A stretch of 64,000 nucleotides of DNA from NCBI RefSeq assembly GCF_021730395.1, contig NW_026461017.1:1-64000 (forward strand), in the 5' to 3' direction. How positions within the stretch are numbered: the stretch's first letter is position 1; the number at the start of each line of letters is the position of its first letter. Below the pieces are notes generated by a model. The model saw only the letters and a program-made list of their open reading frames with translations. It did not search any database and was not told the DNA's origin. Of this stretch, positions 43,161 to 54,997 are shown in pieces. A program made the translations under genes and the position numbers. This DNA comes from Mercenaria mercenaria (taxonomy: Eukaryota; Mollusca; Bivalvia; Venerida; Veneridae).

Positions 43161-44176
43161 TGATCGAAAGATAACGGTTTGTTGTTTTTATTGTCGTTGA
43201 TGATATCTATAGTGATGGAGGAGTTGCTAATGTTGTAAAAGATAATGATAATGATTGAAATTTAGACATTTTTTCCACAGAAAGTTTCAAAGATTTTGTC
43301 TGTCAAAGGTGATAAATTGGTTTTCTGGATAACAATGACGACCACAATAATGACGATAAAACAAACAACAGTCAATAATTTCTGTTCCAAACATAATTAC
43401 ACAAAACAAATCATCATCATTACCATAATCATAAGTATAACTACCAGTCTTATTAAACATTAAATTCTATTCTTTATTCCGAAAATCACCATTCTTATTA
43501 TTGACCGTAACAGCAACAGCAACATATATCAATCATTATTGTATTTCGTCTTATAAAATTTCACCAATAATACAACTGCTTTTAATCTTAATAACTTTTG
43601 AAACTTTGAACGGATACATTAATTTGACTACAAAATCTCATTCAAAAATTAGACCACAATGTTATTCAAAAATTTCACTTCCAAGACTCCACTTCATATT
43701 TTGTCGTATGCCGCGCGTACTCTTAGGACTTTCATGTCTGGATATTTTCTTCTAAGTAATGTCTCCATTTTGGACTTAACGATATTAAAACAACATCTGT
43801 ACATTGTGTATTAAATGTTGACATTATTCTGGTTTCATTTCCAGCAGTATCATAGCTACAGCTTTTAAACAAACACAATGATTAAGAATCTCTATTGATG
43901 TTTGTATCAGTGACTTATAGGGCGATTTCACCGGGACATTTTATTTTATCGTGCTTTAGTCCATCATGGGTAAATTATGAAATCCTACTATAAAGAATAA
44001 GTAAGTATTTGCAAATTGTGTCATTAAAATTTGTTTTGTGCTCTAGGTTCACTGATTTGCATTTCTATCCCCTCCCCCATCAGACGCCATCTGTTTCATC
44101 TGAAGAAAACTGTGGATGACCTGAATAACGGCAAACAAACAAAATCATTCCTTTTCCTGTTGTTTCCTAAAATGAC
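43161..44176. other. AT-rich noncoding stretch
   Basis: Scattered CAT and GAT triplets continue to about 43440. The frame at 43501-43755 has no recognisable domain. No other feature is seen. Confidence 0.35.
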
Positions 44177-44180
44177 TTAA

Positions 44181-45691
44181 GGAGGTAGGATACCTTCATA
44201 TTTGTATGTGCGCATGTCCAACCGGAAGCTAACGTTACAGTTTACGACAACGTTTACGACAAACTAAATGTGTTTGTATATTCATTCTTCTGAAAACAAA
44301 TCATGAACCTGTCTTCGATCTGATGCTTTATGGTTTAATAATGCATAAATAATGAATAAATTGCCGCAGAAACGCTTCAAAACAATGTTGCCTTAAAATG
44401 ACGCCATTGACGTCATGACGTTACGTGTCAGTTACCGCGTAAAATTAATAGCTTTTATCTCGAAAGTACGTGATTCTGTACATTTTCTTTATTTTAACTA
44501 TTTTCAATTAACCATTATTTTCTGAAATATTTTTATGAGTCTTTTGCTCTAAATAATAATCAATATTTTGCTTCTTTTATGTAGTTATATTGAAATGTTA
44601 TACGGAATGTAAGAAAATGGATGATGGCAACCGGTGTTATTTGGAATATAGTTGGGTGAAAGGTTACTTGTTACGGCCATTTTTAAATAAAAGTCTAGCA
44701 GTTTGTTCTGTAATACCTATTTTGCAGGTTCCGTTGATAATTTGTTACTTAAATACTAAAATTAAGATATAAAATTGTTCAGATTTCTGTAGAAAATTGT
44801 GGTTTCTTGAATTGAAATGATGTTACCATGGAAACGAAGCCCGTGACCTATGTATCTAAATGTAAAATTCAAAAGCGTTGACACTGGTCTATTTAAGAAA
44901 CACAGCTTCGGCTTTTTATTTTCATTTCAACAATATCCATGAGAATAATAGCAGCACGCTGAACGATTTTTCCATGAAAATGGCAGACGAGGGGTACTGC
45001 TGTACGTATTCTAAGCTGTGAAATTTGTTTGAATAAATGCAAATAACACGAAAATGTAACTTACGTTAGAAATAATGTTTTAAAGCTACATCAACTAGAA
45101 AGATAATCTTATTCAATATTTTTTTGAAGAAATTACAACAAAAAGCAAGATATAACCTATTTTAAACATCTCTGTTGCCATGGTTACTTTAACATTTAAG
45201 AAAAATAGGGTACCATGTAAAGTGCTTGGTATTTTGCTGATAATATTACCCAAATATTTCATGTTGGTCATTAACAGAATGGCACTGAAGCCGTCGAAAA
45301 CACCTGTTTTGTTTTTATACATAGTTGTTTAAAACTGAGAGAAAATGCGTTACCATGGAAACACGAGCCCCGCGACATATACATTTTAAGCTTATTTTAG
45401 AAAACTAACGTGCATACTAGTAAAATTATCAATTATGCAGACTTCTACGGATATCAATGGGACTAAAATACAATGAAAAGTGTTAAATATCTGTATTTTC
45501 CTTCTTCTTTCAATATGAAATACCTTTGGAGGGTCATGTTCTTCAAACCTAGATAAAAATTGAACTTGAAGGGACAGAGACAAACGAAATTGAGATTGTA
45601 GCAGTTAAAACTTCATATTACACGAAATACAAAAAAAATGCTGCGGTTCAACTAATTTGAATTTACCCTTGTAACAAGGTAACCTACCTCC
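44181..45691. mobile_element. TTAA-flanked nonautonomous DNA transposon
   Basis: The 1511-bp segment is flanked by TTAA at 44177-44180 and 45692-45695. The ends are inverted: GGAGGTAGGATACCTTCAT at the left and, in reverse complement, GGAGGTAGGTTACCTTGTT at the right. Inside, GTTACCATGGAAAC followed by GAGCCC/AAGCCC occurs near 44822 and 45350, and a related GTTGCCATGGTTAC lies at 45174. No transposase frame exists. The TTAA target suggests piggyBac-type mobilisation. The TIRs differ from those of the element at 6555-7400, so it is a separate family. Confidence 0.85.
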
Positions 45692-46119
45692 TTAATGTAG
45701 GCTTTTGATAATGATATTAAATTTGTAAAAAGCTATGTAGGACCACATTCGTAACAGATCGCATTTGTAACAGGTGTTAGTTGATATACTATTTTGTAAA
45801 TTTACTTTATTAAGAATTATTGCTAATGGACCATACTGAAAAATGTTTTTGCCTAGTAGTCATAAACTCAGAACGAAGTTTTCACTATTTCAATTCTGAG
45901 TAAATTTTTTTCCTATTTTTTGTTTACTCAATTTTAAACATTCTGACAGTTCTTTGACACTTGCTTTATGATATACTTTTGTACTTTGTATTATATATTA
46001 GTCATGATCATAATCATATCAATGGCCTGTGATGAAATTCTATTCAAATAAAGTCATAATACATTTGACCGATTTGAATTCAGGCACCTAGAAACAAAAG
46101 TAATTTAAAAGCTTTTCGT

Positions 46120-46490
46120 ACGTAAAATATACGTCCTTGAATGTACATTTGTCCTACTAGTAGAATCATGATGTAAACAAACGTTTTTCGCAGAAGTACT
46201 TGAAAAGGTTTTCCTCTTTCCATAACAAAGAACGACATTGAATGCACGTACGTAAGACCCATTTAAGGTTTAATACCTAGAATAATGATGTAACCAAACG
46301 TTTTTCGCAGAAGTACTTTAAAACATTTTCCTCCTTCCGTAACAAAGAACGTCCTTGAATAGATGTATTTACTGCCCATCTATATTCTGATAGCCGGAAA
46401 AGTGATATAACAATGCTAGCTTCCTAGAAGAAGTTAAAAGGTTTCCTCATTAGACAAAAGATGAACACCCTTGAAGATATCGCCTTACTA
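46120..46490. repeat. Tandem duplication of about 117 bp
   Basis: AAACGTTTTTCGCAGAAGTA and the following TTTTCCTC...AACAAAGAACG occur twice, with ATGATG landmarks at 46168 and 46285. A third, weaker copy lies near 46400-46490. Confidence 0.75.
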
Positions 46491-46624
46491 ACTATAAAGT
46501 GTAAATAAACTGTTTACTTGCACGTCTACCCATGTACTGTACTGAGGTTTGTCTCGTCCGATAAATGTTTACGTTCCGATTGACTAATCAGTGTATTTTC
46601 GTCTATAACCTTAAAAGCAAACAG

Positions 46625-46865
46625 AGCGGACGTAGCACTGTCTGACTACGAAAGCAGGGGTCGTGTGTTCGAGACCCAGCTAAAATTACTAACACTGGGA
46701 TAAGAATCCCTTGTATAGGTGATTTACACCTGGCACCCTAAATAACCAGGGAAGCTTCTGGAATTGGAGCGTCTTCTGTATCTTGCACTATCCTTCCACT
46801 AACATTACTAACGGTCTTCTGGAGGAGTCGCTCATATGGGTTACCTGTGGCGACTATAAATAAAC
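46625..46865 (+). mobile_element. tRNA-derived SINE
   Basis: The head has an A-box-like TAGCACTGTCTGACTACG and a B box GTGTGTTCGAGACCC. The body includes GATTTACACCTGGCACCC and ATCCTTCCACTAACATTACT. The 3' end has a hairpin GTCGC (46827-46831) with GCGAC (46850-46854) around CATATGGG, then TATAAATAAAC. This is a SINE type frequent in molluscs. Its tail resembles both ends of the block at 11256-12372. Confidence 0.75.
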
Positions 46866-47807
46866 TTACATACGATCATAGTTGTACAATTAAACTGTTA
46901 ACCGAGATTTAGATGCGTAATCAATGAAATGGTTCAGGAGTATGTCAACGGTAAGCATATTTCTGAAAAGTGCGTTTGAATGAAACAGTTGTATCTTTTC
47001 CTTGTATAATAATTAGTACAGTTCTTCATGCAGTTAATCTGTTGGTGGCTATTAAGGCTTATCTCGCCTCCTACAAGATTCTTGCATTTCTATTGGTCAA
47101 CAGACGTCACGTGGAGACAGGATATATTCCATATCCTGCTAGTACATTACAAATATGAATTTTGATTTTAAAAAAATGGCTGCCGCATCGCTAGGGTAAT
47201 CAAAACAAGTCAGATTATAAGCCCAAGCTATAGATATCATTTCCGAGATAAAAAAAAAAAATTAGTGTTTTCTTGCCGCTCTTATTTTTTCTATCTAATT
47301 TAGGTTCGTGAAGTGAGTGGAAATTATATAGAAGAACAGTAAATCTGTATGGCACGGCCGCGATTGACCTTGACCGTTGACAGGTTGATATGTTGTTTTA
47401 GTAAAATCATCGAAAAGCAAAGGAATTAACGCATTTGTAAGACAGCAGTTTGTTGTAGGATCATTTAATCTACCTGCAAGATAAAGGAATTAACAGGAAA
47501 CGGGACTAAAGCGGAAGTTTTAAGACATTTCTGACATCGTCTAATCTGATGATTTTTCGAAAGGATGGAACGTAAAAGTTTTTCAAAACCAGTTCATAAC
47601 CTGTATAAATGAGTTTCTGTGTTTTGTGATTCTGTCAAAATACAGTTCATTTTTCATTTTATGGCTGGTGTTAATCAACTATAATCAAAGCATGAAAACC
47701 AGGGAAGATTTCAGGATTCCAGTCTGCACTGTAAGTAGCTTTATTAATATAAAAATTGTGTCAATCAGTACAGCGAGGATGTAAAAGGTAGTCGACAAGA
47801 TAAAATC
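46866..47807. other. Noncoding stretch with a short motif shared with the palindrome
   Basis: ACAGGATATATTCCATATCC at 47115-47134 is similar to the GACAGGATACGGGATATACG arms of the palindrome that follows. Nothing else is recognised. Confidence 0.4.
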
Positions 47808-47946
47808 GTTACACTGCTTGTTAGTGACAGGATACGGGATATACGCTGTCTCAAAAATCCATATCAAGCTCGAGCTACGCTCTCGCCTGATATGGATTTC
47901 CTCAACAGCGTATATCCCGTATCCTGTCACCAACAAGCAGTGTAAC
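47808..47946. repeat. 139-bp near-perfect palindrome
   Basis: The left arm begins GTTACACTGCTTGTTAGTGA and the right arm ends TCACCAACAAGCAGTGTAAC. The pairing continues through GACAGGATACGGGATATACG and CTGT, a short mismatch (CTCAAA against TCCTCA), then AATCCATATCA with TGATATGGATT, leaving a 21-base loop that contains GCTCGAGC. It could extrude as a cruciform or be the end of a foldback element. Confidence 0.9.
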
Positions 47947-48920
47947 TGATAGTATCACATCGTTTAATAAACGTTGGTGTTGTCCTACCTAATATCGTTT
48001 TAATATTTAGATATTTTTGTCTGTTTGTCTGTGTCAATACAAAATATAAAACATTCTGCATCTGGAATGTTGCATACATTATGTCTGTCTAAGTTTATGA
48101 CTCGATGGGGTTAAAGTAGTCCAACACCTGACGTGATGCTTACCTGGTAGTCAGAGGGGAGTTTTATGTTCGAATGGTATGAAAGTGCGGATTTTAGATA
48201 CAGTTTTCTTAAATTAAGTACACATGTAATTTGCATGTTGGGTAATAACCACGGCGACATTCTGAGAATTTACTTACAAGGAGATAGAATTGCTTGTCCT
48301 AAGGGGTTTACAATGGTTTGCATTCCAGTCTTGCTAGAGACTATATCTGCCTATTAACAGACTTTAACACATAGGTCTCACGCGGTACCGCCTATTCTGC
48401 AACGTACTACAGCCTTGCGGTTTTATTCCACTGGTGCCCAAGGCATCTGTCTCATGTCTGAATGGGGTAAAGATTGATATGTGTGACATATATTTTTAAC
48501 TTAGGTGGCCAGAGGTTGGGCACCCCGCGCCCCTACCTCACACACGAATGAAATATTTGACTGTTCGTTGCTTATTAACATGACTTATGTCATTTGTTAA
48601 CACGGTAACAAACCAACTTTATTGTTTACCAGGTCATTTAATAAATATCAAGGTTTCCTGGATTATGTTCCGAACGAAAGTATTGCAGAGTTTAGACAGT
48701 ACACAGATATCAAAATGTATTCCTGTCCGTATTAATTAGAATATCTTGCTTACTCATTGATCTAATATAAACACAAATACGTACTTTTTTTAAAAACGAG
48801 CGAATGATAAAATAAGTAAATAGGGAAACATTGAATGAAGAATAAAATGTTTAATTTTAAAAAACATTACATGTATTTCTTTTGAAAGCGATTGCGCTAT
48901 GTCATATGGTAAGAAAAATA
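47947..48920. other. Noncoding stretch
   Basis: Sequence at 48110-48170 and 48370-48540 is GC-richer and may be degraded tRNA-like or SINE DNA, but no pair of promoter boxes could be aligned. No coding gene is seen. Confidence 0.35.
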
Positions 48921-48973
48921 TGCAACCCGCGGCCTCGGAATACCGTTGCTCTACCCGCTGAGCTACCGGACGC
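48921..48973 (-). mobile_element. tRNA-like SINE head, partial
   Basis: On the minus strand: GGTAGCTCAGCGGGTAGAGC (A box) and GGCCGCGGGTTGCA where the B box should continue. ACGGTATTCCGAGG in the middle is shared with the head at 49154-49230. The B box is incomplete. Confidence 0.6.
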
Positions 48974-49153
48974 TTACACATTTTCTCCCAGTTTATATAT
49001 TCAAGTCCTATACCGTGACATATTTCCCCACCATTTTGAAATTCTTCTTCGAATTTCAGCAGGTATTTTATAAATCAAGCAATTACAGGAGTCGCAGCCT
49101 AACCAATGTAATGCCGTCATGATAGGCGTCAAATGTCACAGGGTGAGAAAAAT

Positions 49154-49230
49154 GTGCACCAAGACCGGGACTCGAACCCGGGGCCTCAGAATACCGTTCC
49201 AGTGCTCTACTGACTGAGTTACTCGGCCGC
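49154..49230 (-). mobile_element. tRNA-derived SINE head
   Basis: On the minus strand: GAGTAACTCAGTCAGTAGAG (A box) and CCCGGGTTCGAGTCCCGGTC (intact B box). The cloverleaf is only partly kept, so a SINE head is more likely than a tRNA gene. The body runs toward 49080. The gap to 48973 repeats sequence seen after this head (GTGACA with AATATGTCACGG). Confidence 0.7.
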
Positions 49231-49459
49231 TCACACATTTTCTCTCCGTTTTAGTATTCAACTCATATACCGTGACAACTACGTAAAGTTTTCTTTCATA
49301 AATAATGTTTAAAGTGTTACACCAGTGCAGGATAAATGGCAACTTTCTATCTGTAATTGTTGAGGAAGACTCATATGCCCTTCTGGGCATTATTTCGGGC
49401 ATATGTGGGCAACTGGTTGAACCGCTGAACTTCCGCAAGCAGGCTGGATGACGCACATG

Positions 49460-49546
49460 ATGACCAAAGTAGGGCTCGAACCCTCAGAGACTATGGTCCA
49501 GTGATTTGATACCGGCATCCTTTACCACTTGGCTACGAAGGTCACC
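49460..49546 (-). mobile_element. tRNA-derived SINE head of a second type
   Basis: On the minus strand: CGTAGCCAAGTGGTAAAGG (A box) and GAGGGTTCGAGCCCTAC (intact B box), followed by a body with GGTTCAACCAGTTGCCC near 49410. This resembles a bivalve SINE type that begins GGTGACCTTCGTAGCC. Confidence 0.7.
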
Positions 49547-50820
49547 TTGCTAACTGTACTAGATAACCAGTTAAATCGTCAAAAATAAAACATTACTGAA
49601 TAGAACTTTTACATTTCTGTGCAATTTAATGTGTTATTCAATGAGTTAATTTTTATTTGCAACTGTTAATACTCAGTTGTCTGAAGATATTGAATTAAAT
49701 AAGACTGAACTCATCAGATCCCGAAAGAACACATATCAAATGTTTCTGGGTGTGAAACATATATCAGTTTGTAGTTAAACTGCCTGTATTTATTCACAGT
49801 TTGACTGATACCTTCCATATTTCTAATCAATATAGATGCCGGGGACTATAATAGTTACAGTTAGAATGAAAGAGTTATCAAATACAGCGACTGTGTGAGG
49901 GAAAGGGTTGGGATGAAATTCGTCATATTTCTTACAAATATCCTTAATATCTTTATCCAAATTTAGATGCACACATGTTACACCACGAGTTCATATGCTG
50001 AAATTTTGCTGTTAACAATGCTTGTTTGTGTAAAGCTGCAGAAAGTTTATTACAGTCATATCTTACTATTATACTTAAAGAAATTAAAAACTGCTAATGC
50101 TAATTCATGTTGCCTTCTACAACATGACATTATCATATTTGATTTGTAACAGGTTTCCTGTACTAGATTTTGGAAAAGCTGTACTCTTACATGTACAGTG
50201 TTCTAGTTACAATGATGATGTTTAAATGAAAAGAAAATCAGATAACAACTCCAATTACATCACCATTATCCATATTTGTGTTTTCTTACATTATACATGT
50301 AATAGGTATTCATTGCAGTAGGGACTTTTTTCTACATCCTGTTAATCAAGATTTATAAATAAGAAGTCTTTAAATAGTTGATACTATGTTTAAGATAAAT
50401 GTCTTAATCATGTGTTTGGATAAATATACTATTTCTTTTAAAGAGTGACCACATTTTACCATTTAAAAATTAAATGCATAAAAAAGACAATTTTCTACCT
50501 ATAATTGCATTTGAAAATTATGTTTTTCATGTATATAAAATCAATGATTGAATAAAACTTTAAAGAAACCATATAAATACAATCCTTTTAATACTATTTA
50601 GAAATATACATTTCCATTTCTTATTTAGAAAAACAGGTTACATTGTAATTTGAAGGCTAGATTGAATATATAAGGCATACTAACTTAAATATAGCAGCCA
50701 TTTTGAAATTCAAGATGGCTGCCACACTACTGGCCGAAAAAAGGTTACCAATGGAATTCTTAACATGTATTACATAAGCTTTCATAAAAACATAACTTTT
50801 CAAAATATAGGGAAGAAATT
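49547..50820. other. AT-rich noncoding stretch
   Basis: No gene, RNA or repeat boundary is recognised. GCCATTTTGAAATTCAAGAT and GGCTGCC at 50698-50724 form an imperfect palindrome. Confidence 0.35.
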
Positions 50821-50824
50821 CACA

Positions 50825-50898
50825 GGATTACAATTCGAACTTACAAAACGATGATTTTCTACTGGTAAGTGCATTTTATCCGACTGAGCTATTTTGCC
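50825..50898 (-). mobile_element. Degraded tRNA-like SINE head
   Basis: On the minus strand: AAATAGCTCAGTCGGATAA (A box) and GTAAGTTCGAATTGTAATCC (decayed B box). The body would extend toward 50690. Confidence 0.5.
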
Positions 50899-52598
50899 AT
50901 ATTATTATTGCACAGTTAAATGAAACAAACGTTCATATTTACTTGTCACGTACAACAGAAATTATTATTTTATCAATTATCATGAAATGGACTTGTCCTC
51001 GTGTTTGTGCGGGAATCACGTTATCATTGGCGATAAGTATCAGCCATTAGAATGTCACCGGTATAGAAGCTTTAAGAAAATAAAAAAGAATGTATTTGCT
51101 TTCAATATATCGCTTAAACTTTGCTGTTGTCTTACATCTAATGTAATATTTGATTGTTTTTATGGCAATCAAATAAAAAAACATGTTACCAAAATGTCAT
51201 ATATGTTAACAAATGCTCTAATATTTGCAAAAGTTATAATTAAAACCTTTGCTCTAAACTTGCAACAGTATTCAGTATTAGTTATTAACTTATCATTCTT
51301 TTTTTTAAATCCTTTTTTCGATAATTGTTTTCTCATATAATTTTTGAAGGTTGGATATGGGTTCACATAGTAGAAAAATACTCAATCGACTGTTTTGATT
51401 ACCTCCCTTTATGGTTCTAACGGTACAACTTCAAGTGAAATATTGGAAGTAGTGCTTTTCTTACCATGTACTTATGGAAAACATCTATTTGGACAACTAT
51501 TTTATACATGTATGTTTTAATCATAAAAAGTTAAAGCCTAATGGAACTTTAACAAGTGACCAGTATAATTATGATTTAGATGCTATTAAATAATATTACT
51601 GTTATGCGTACATTCCCCCCTTTGCCTAAACCCACCATATTATTGTGCATAATATTCTTGATAATATGTGTTAGTGAGACGTTTTATAAAGGGTAATAGT
51701 GGAATGGGTAGGGGACGATAGTTTAGACCCAAACAATTACAGAAGTGGGTTGGGTAAAGCTAAATGACATATTTGAACAGATATTGCTCTTAACTGATAA
51801 GTAAAATGTCAGCTTTATGTCCGTCATGTAAACATATATACATACACTACTGTACGTTTTCTTTTCATTGTACAATTCCAGTTTTATGAACGAAAGGGGG
51901 CAAATCGCTTTTTTCATTTATATACACTTTTTTGACTTCATTCACTTTCATCTCTGGAGCAGTAAAATGCATATTCATTTTGCTTACTTACAGACATTTC
52001 ATTTTGAGACAATGAGAAGTAGCTATTTTTTACACGCGGCTCAACTGGTAAATATTCTCATTTTACAATATTTTACTTTGAATTGAATCGAACGTAAACA
52101 AAAACATTTCTGTGTGGCATCGCATTTCCGAAGTTCTGAAATACATGTTTTCTTTTCAGGAAAACAAAAACATTTATTTGTGTGTAAAATTTCATATTCA
52201 CCATATGGTTTATTAGACGCATGCCCGCCGCCTTGGAAGTACTCCCTTGATTTTGGAGGTGACTGAGAGTTTTAATTTAATACTTGATTTTTAAATTTTT
52301 GTAGGGTAATATAAAGAGGGCTGTTTCTAGGAAAAAGCCTACTTGTAAATCAATCCACTGGTTTTATAAAACCTGTGCAATAATATACAACACTTGATAC
52401 GGATTTGTATGAGCTGTTTTTGTCACTTGCCCAGATATATCTCTATCCTGTTTACATTCACATAACCATATTTAAGTTTTATCCTATTGCAATCTAGACG
52501 ATTGTACATTCGACAAATAACTCGCTGTGAGAACAGACATGACTAATAACTAATTTTCTCCAAAAGAGAAATTGTTCAAGAAATATATGGAAATATAA
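50899..52598. other. AT-rich stretch upstream of the ENDOD1-like exon
   Basis: No coding exon is recognised. It should contain the promoter of the gene starting at 52599, but no definite core element can be picked. Confidence 0.35.
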
Positions 52599-52949
52599 AT
52601 GGAAGATATTTCGCTTGGTGCACATTTAAGATATTGCAACAGAAACATGTATTTTTATCTTATGTTTGTGTTAATGTTTGTTATGCGTATTGCCGAATGT
52701 GAAGTCGTGGATTCGTTTCAAAGAAGTTGCAAATCGTTCTTCTACAAAGGTTCTCCGCCAGAAGTAACGTGGACCTACTATGTCAATATCACCGCATCAA
52801 ACATATGTCAACGATATCAGAACAGATACCATTTTGCTACGTGGTACAGTTCTACATTCAGAATACCTTTATATTCGGCATACACACTGGAAACTTCTGC
52901 TCAACAAACTCGTAACAAAAGAGAAAAAACATGGTTTATTGAACCACAG
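52599..52949 (+). CDS. ENDOD1-like secreted nuclease, first coding exon
   Basis: The exon gives 117 residues. MYFYLMFVLMFVMRIAEC (from the ATG at 52647) is a good signal peptide; the in-frame ATG at 52599 would add 16 residues, so the start is uncertain. The mature part has CKSFFYKGSPPEV, ICQRYQNRYHFATWYSST and FRIPLYSAYTLE, then WFIEPQ. These match the N-terminal end of endonuclease domain-containing 1 proteins (FFY...PP, ICQ.Y.N...FAT.Y, RIP.YSAY, W..EPQ), which are secreted relatives of DNA/RNA non-specific endonucleases. The exon ends at a strong donor, CAG|GTTAGT at 52949/52950. The catalytic exon with the DRGH-type motif was not found downstream, so the gene is partial or its next exon lies beyond the window. 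Confidence 0.8.
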
Positions 52950-53322
52950 GTTAGTTTTTACATAATCTTAACAACTTTTATATTCGAACCGAAATGCATT
53001 ACCTTTCCAAGCATTGATTTTGACATGGACTATAAGTTAATTGACTGAGAATTGTCCGTGCATCCGTGCGTCCGTTCGTCCGTGCGTCCATCCGTCCGTG
53101 TCTCTTAACTGGGATAACGGGCCATTTTAGTAGCCCAGACGGGCCGTTTATAAACAAGGGGCCATGGCCCTTTGTTTTGTTTTTTGCTGTAAATGAGTGA
53201 CAGGGTCTCAGGGGAGGTAAGAATTGTGTTTTCAAGAAATGGCCCATTACACAATGTGTCCGAAACTGGAGTGTGTATGTGTGTGTGTGGGGGGGGGGGC
53301 TAAGACCCTTAAGGGACCATTT
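52950..53322. other. Intron start with CCGT-type simple repeat
   Basis: GTCCGTGCATCCGTGCGTCC-type repeats lie at 53051-53101, then a region with GGGCCATTTTAG and GGGGCCATGGCCC palindromic steps, and a GT run followed by ten or more G at 53270-53300. Confidence 0.5.
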
Positions 53323-53840
53323 TCACACTGGTTATTCGGGTACCTACTCGTGTGAGCGATACCGCTCTCGTGTGAATTATGTACATGTTGGTGAACAGGA
53401 AATTCACACCTTTAACAGGTTATTATTCCGTATTTAACTGAAGATTTGAAAAGTTCTAGTAATGAATGTGTAATATTATACCTTAACTATATCCATGTCA
53501 AATATCTATGTAATATAATCTGAATAACTGTGAAAAAAAAATACGTTTTTTGCTGCGCAAAATGAAGATATTTTAAGGCGATGGTACATATTTTCACGAT
53601 TGATGGTATTATTTCGGATTATATGAGAAAATTTTTGTTAGGAAAATGAAAAGAAGTCATTCTTTGTGTTAGCCGTTACTTTCATTTCACAAAAACTTGA
53701 ATCACAGTAAAATTAGATCGATTTTTTCGAAGACAGTGTCTAGAAAAAAAGATACCTCTGACGATGTACCATGGTACCATCCTCGCTGTTTCTGTCAATC
53801 GAGCGGATACCGTCCTCGTTATTGAAATGAGCATTACATT
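53323..53840 (+). repeat. Left member of a 0.5-kb inverted repeat pair
   Basis: It begins TCACACTGGTTATTCGGGTA and continues with CCTACTCGTGTGAGCGATAC and CGCTCTCGTGTGA. The reverse complement is found at the right edge of 60222-60716. Its inner end, CGGATACCGTCCTCGTTAT, also matches the inner end of the right member. Confidence 0.75.
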
Positions 53841-54354
53841 GAGGTAGACCCATTTTCTAATTTAGCGATAACCGATAACGTGCAATGACCAGCCAAGATA
53901 AAGATAAAACTTTGGTCTTTTATGCCCTCCAGCTACTGGAAGCAGCCTATCCAGAGAAAAACTTCTCACATCGCTTCAAATTCGCTATCAACTTAGTATC
54001 AAGATCCATCTGCATAGACACATTCTTATGTGTATTTTCAATTGAATATTGCTTCCATACATTTTGTCTTGTTATTTAAGTTGTTACGGGGTATAAAATG
54101 TTCATAGCAAAAACAAAATTAAATTTGTTCAGAAATTCTATGATTTTTGTCAAATATTTTACTGCGATCGACCCATGTTTCTAAGCTTCGTTTTGAGGAA
54201 TAAAGCCAGTAATTCGGTCGAAAATGTGCTTCGTCAAGAGTAGTCGAAAGAAGCCAGTAGTAAACAGATCCTTATTTCTCCATGTTTTGTTTTTCGAAAA
54301 TTCGTATGGAACAAACGCTTTAATCACACATTTTACTGCAAGAATACATCATGC
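53841..54354. other. Unassigned stretch
   Basis: A 64-codon frame (53885-54079) starting MTSQDKDKTLVFYALQLLEA is not recognised. Nothing else is seen. Confidence 0.3.
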
Positions 54355-54382
54355 ACAGGGCCGGATCCAGAAATTTTTGACT

Positions 54383-54430
<48 letters not shown>

Positions 54431-54877
54431 GGGCACCATCTTGAACGAAGACATCACTGCCGAAGTGCAAGACTGCAAGGTATTGGAGTGGGTGCCTTTG
54501 CCCATGTTTGACGTTAGGCAGGGGTTCCGGGGGGAGGTCGGGTCAGGAGGACTGCTGGAATTTTTTGAAATACAGGCAGAAAATGGTGTCCTCTGGTGTA
54601 TTTTAGGTCTACATTTTGAAGTATTGGAGGGGTACGATACTTCCCTCTTGATTGGGGGGTCAGGGGGCTCTCCCCTGGAAAAGTTTGAAATACTGGTATG
54701 AAATGGTGGCCTCTGGTATATTTCTGGGTTTAAATTTTGAGAAATAATTATTCCTTTGCCAAAATAGTAGGGTGCATCTTTGATGAGTATGTCACTTCTC
54801 GGCCAACTGGGGAGGCACGGCTCGGCCAACTGGGGAGGCACGGGCCCCCTTGGCCGGGCCCTGGATCCGGGGCTGAT
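54355..54877. mobile_element. hAT-like MITE containing a 47-base G run
   Basis: The ends are inverted: CAGGGCCGGATCCAG at 54356 and CTGGATCCGGGGCTG near 54863-54877. ATGCA flanks both ends. CAGGG-type termini followed by GGATCCAG are frequent in animal hAT MITEs. A pure G run spans 54383-54429. A GGCCAACTGGGGAGGCACGG motif is repeated at 54801 and 54825. A 225-codon minus frame across the whole element is an artefact of the repeat and the C run. Confidence 0.65.
54383..54429 (+). repeat. Uninterrupted run of 47 G
   Basis: Pure homopolymer within the hAT-like MITE. Its length is likely unstable and may be set by sequencing or assembly. Confidence 0.9.
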
Positions 54878-54997
54878 GCATGAAATGAGATGGTTTATGT
54901 TTATAGGCCTACACTCTACACTGCAAGTTTTGCGGATCGAAACCGAAAGTAGGGGTTTATTGTGCGGACATGAGCATATTTTAGGGTAGCAGACCAC

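Noticed and set aside
49154-49230. Possible genuine tRNA gene on the minus strand
   Set aside because: A and B boxes are good, but the acceptor stem ends do not pair well and a related head with body lies next to it, so a SINE head is more likely.
54320-54997. 225-codon minus-strand frame, the longest proline-rich frame in the window
   Set aside because: It spans a MITE from end to end and includes a proline run encoded by the G47 tract. There is no domain and no codon bias.
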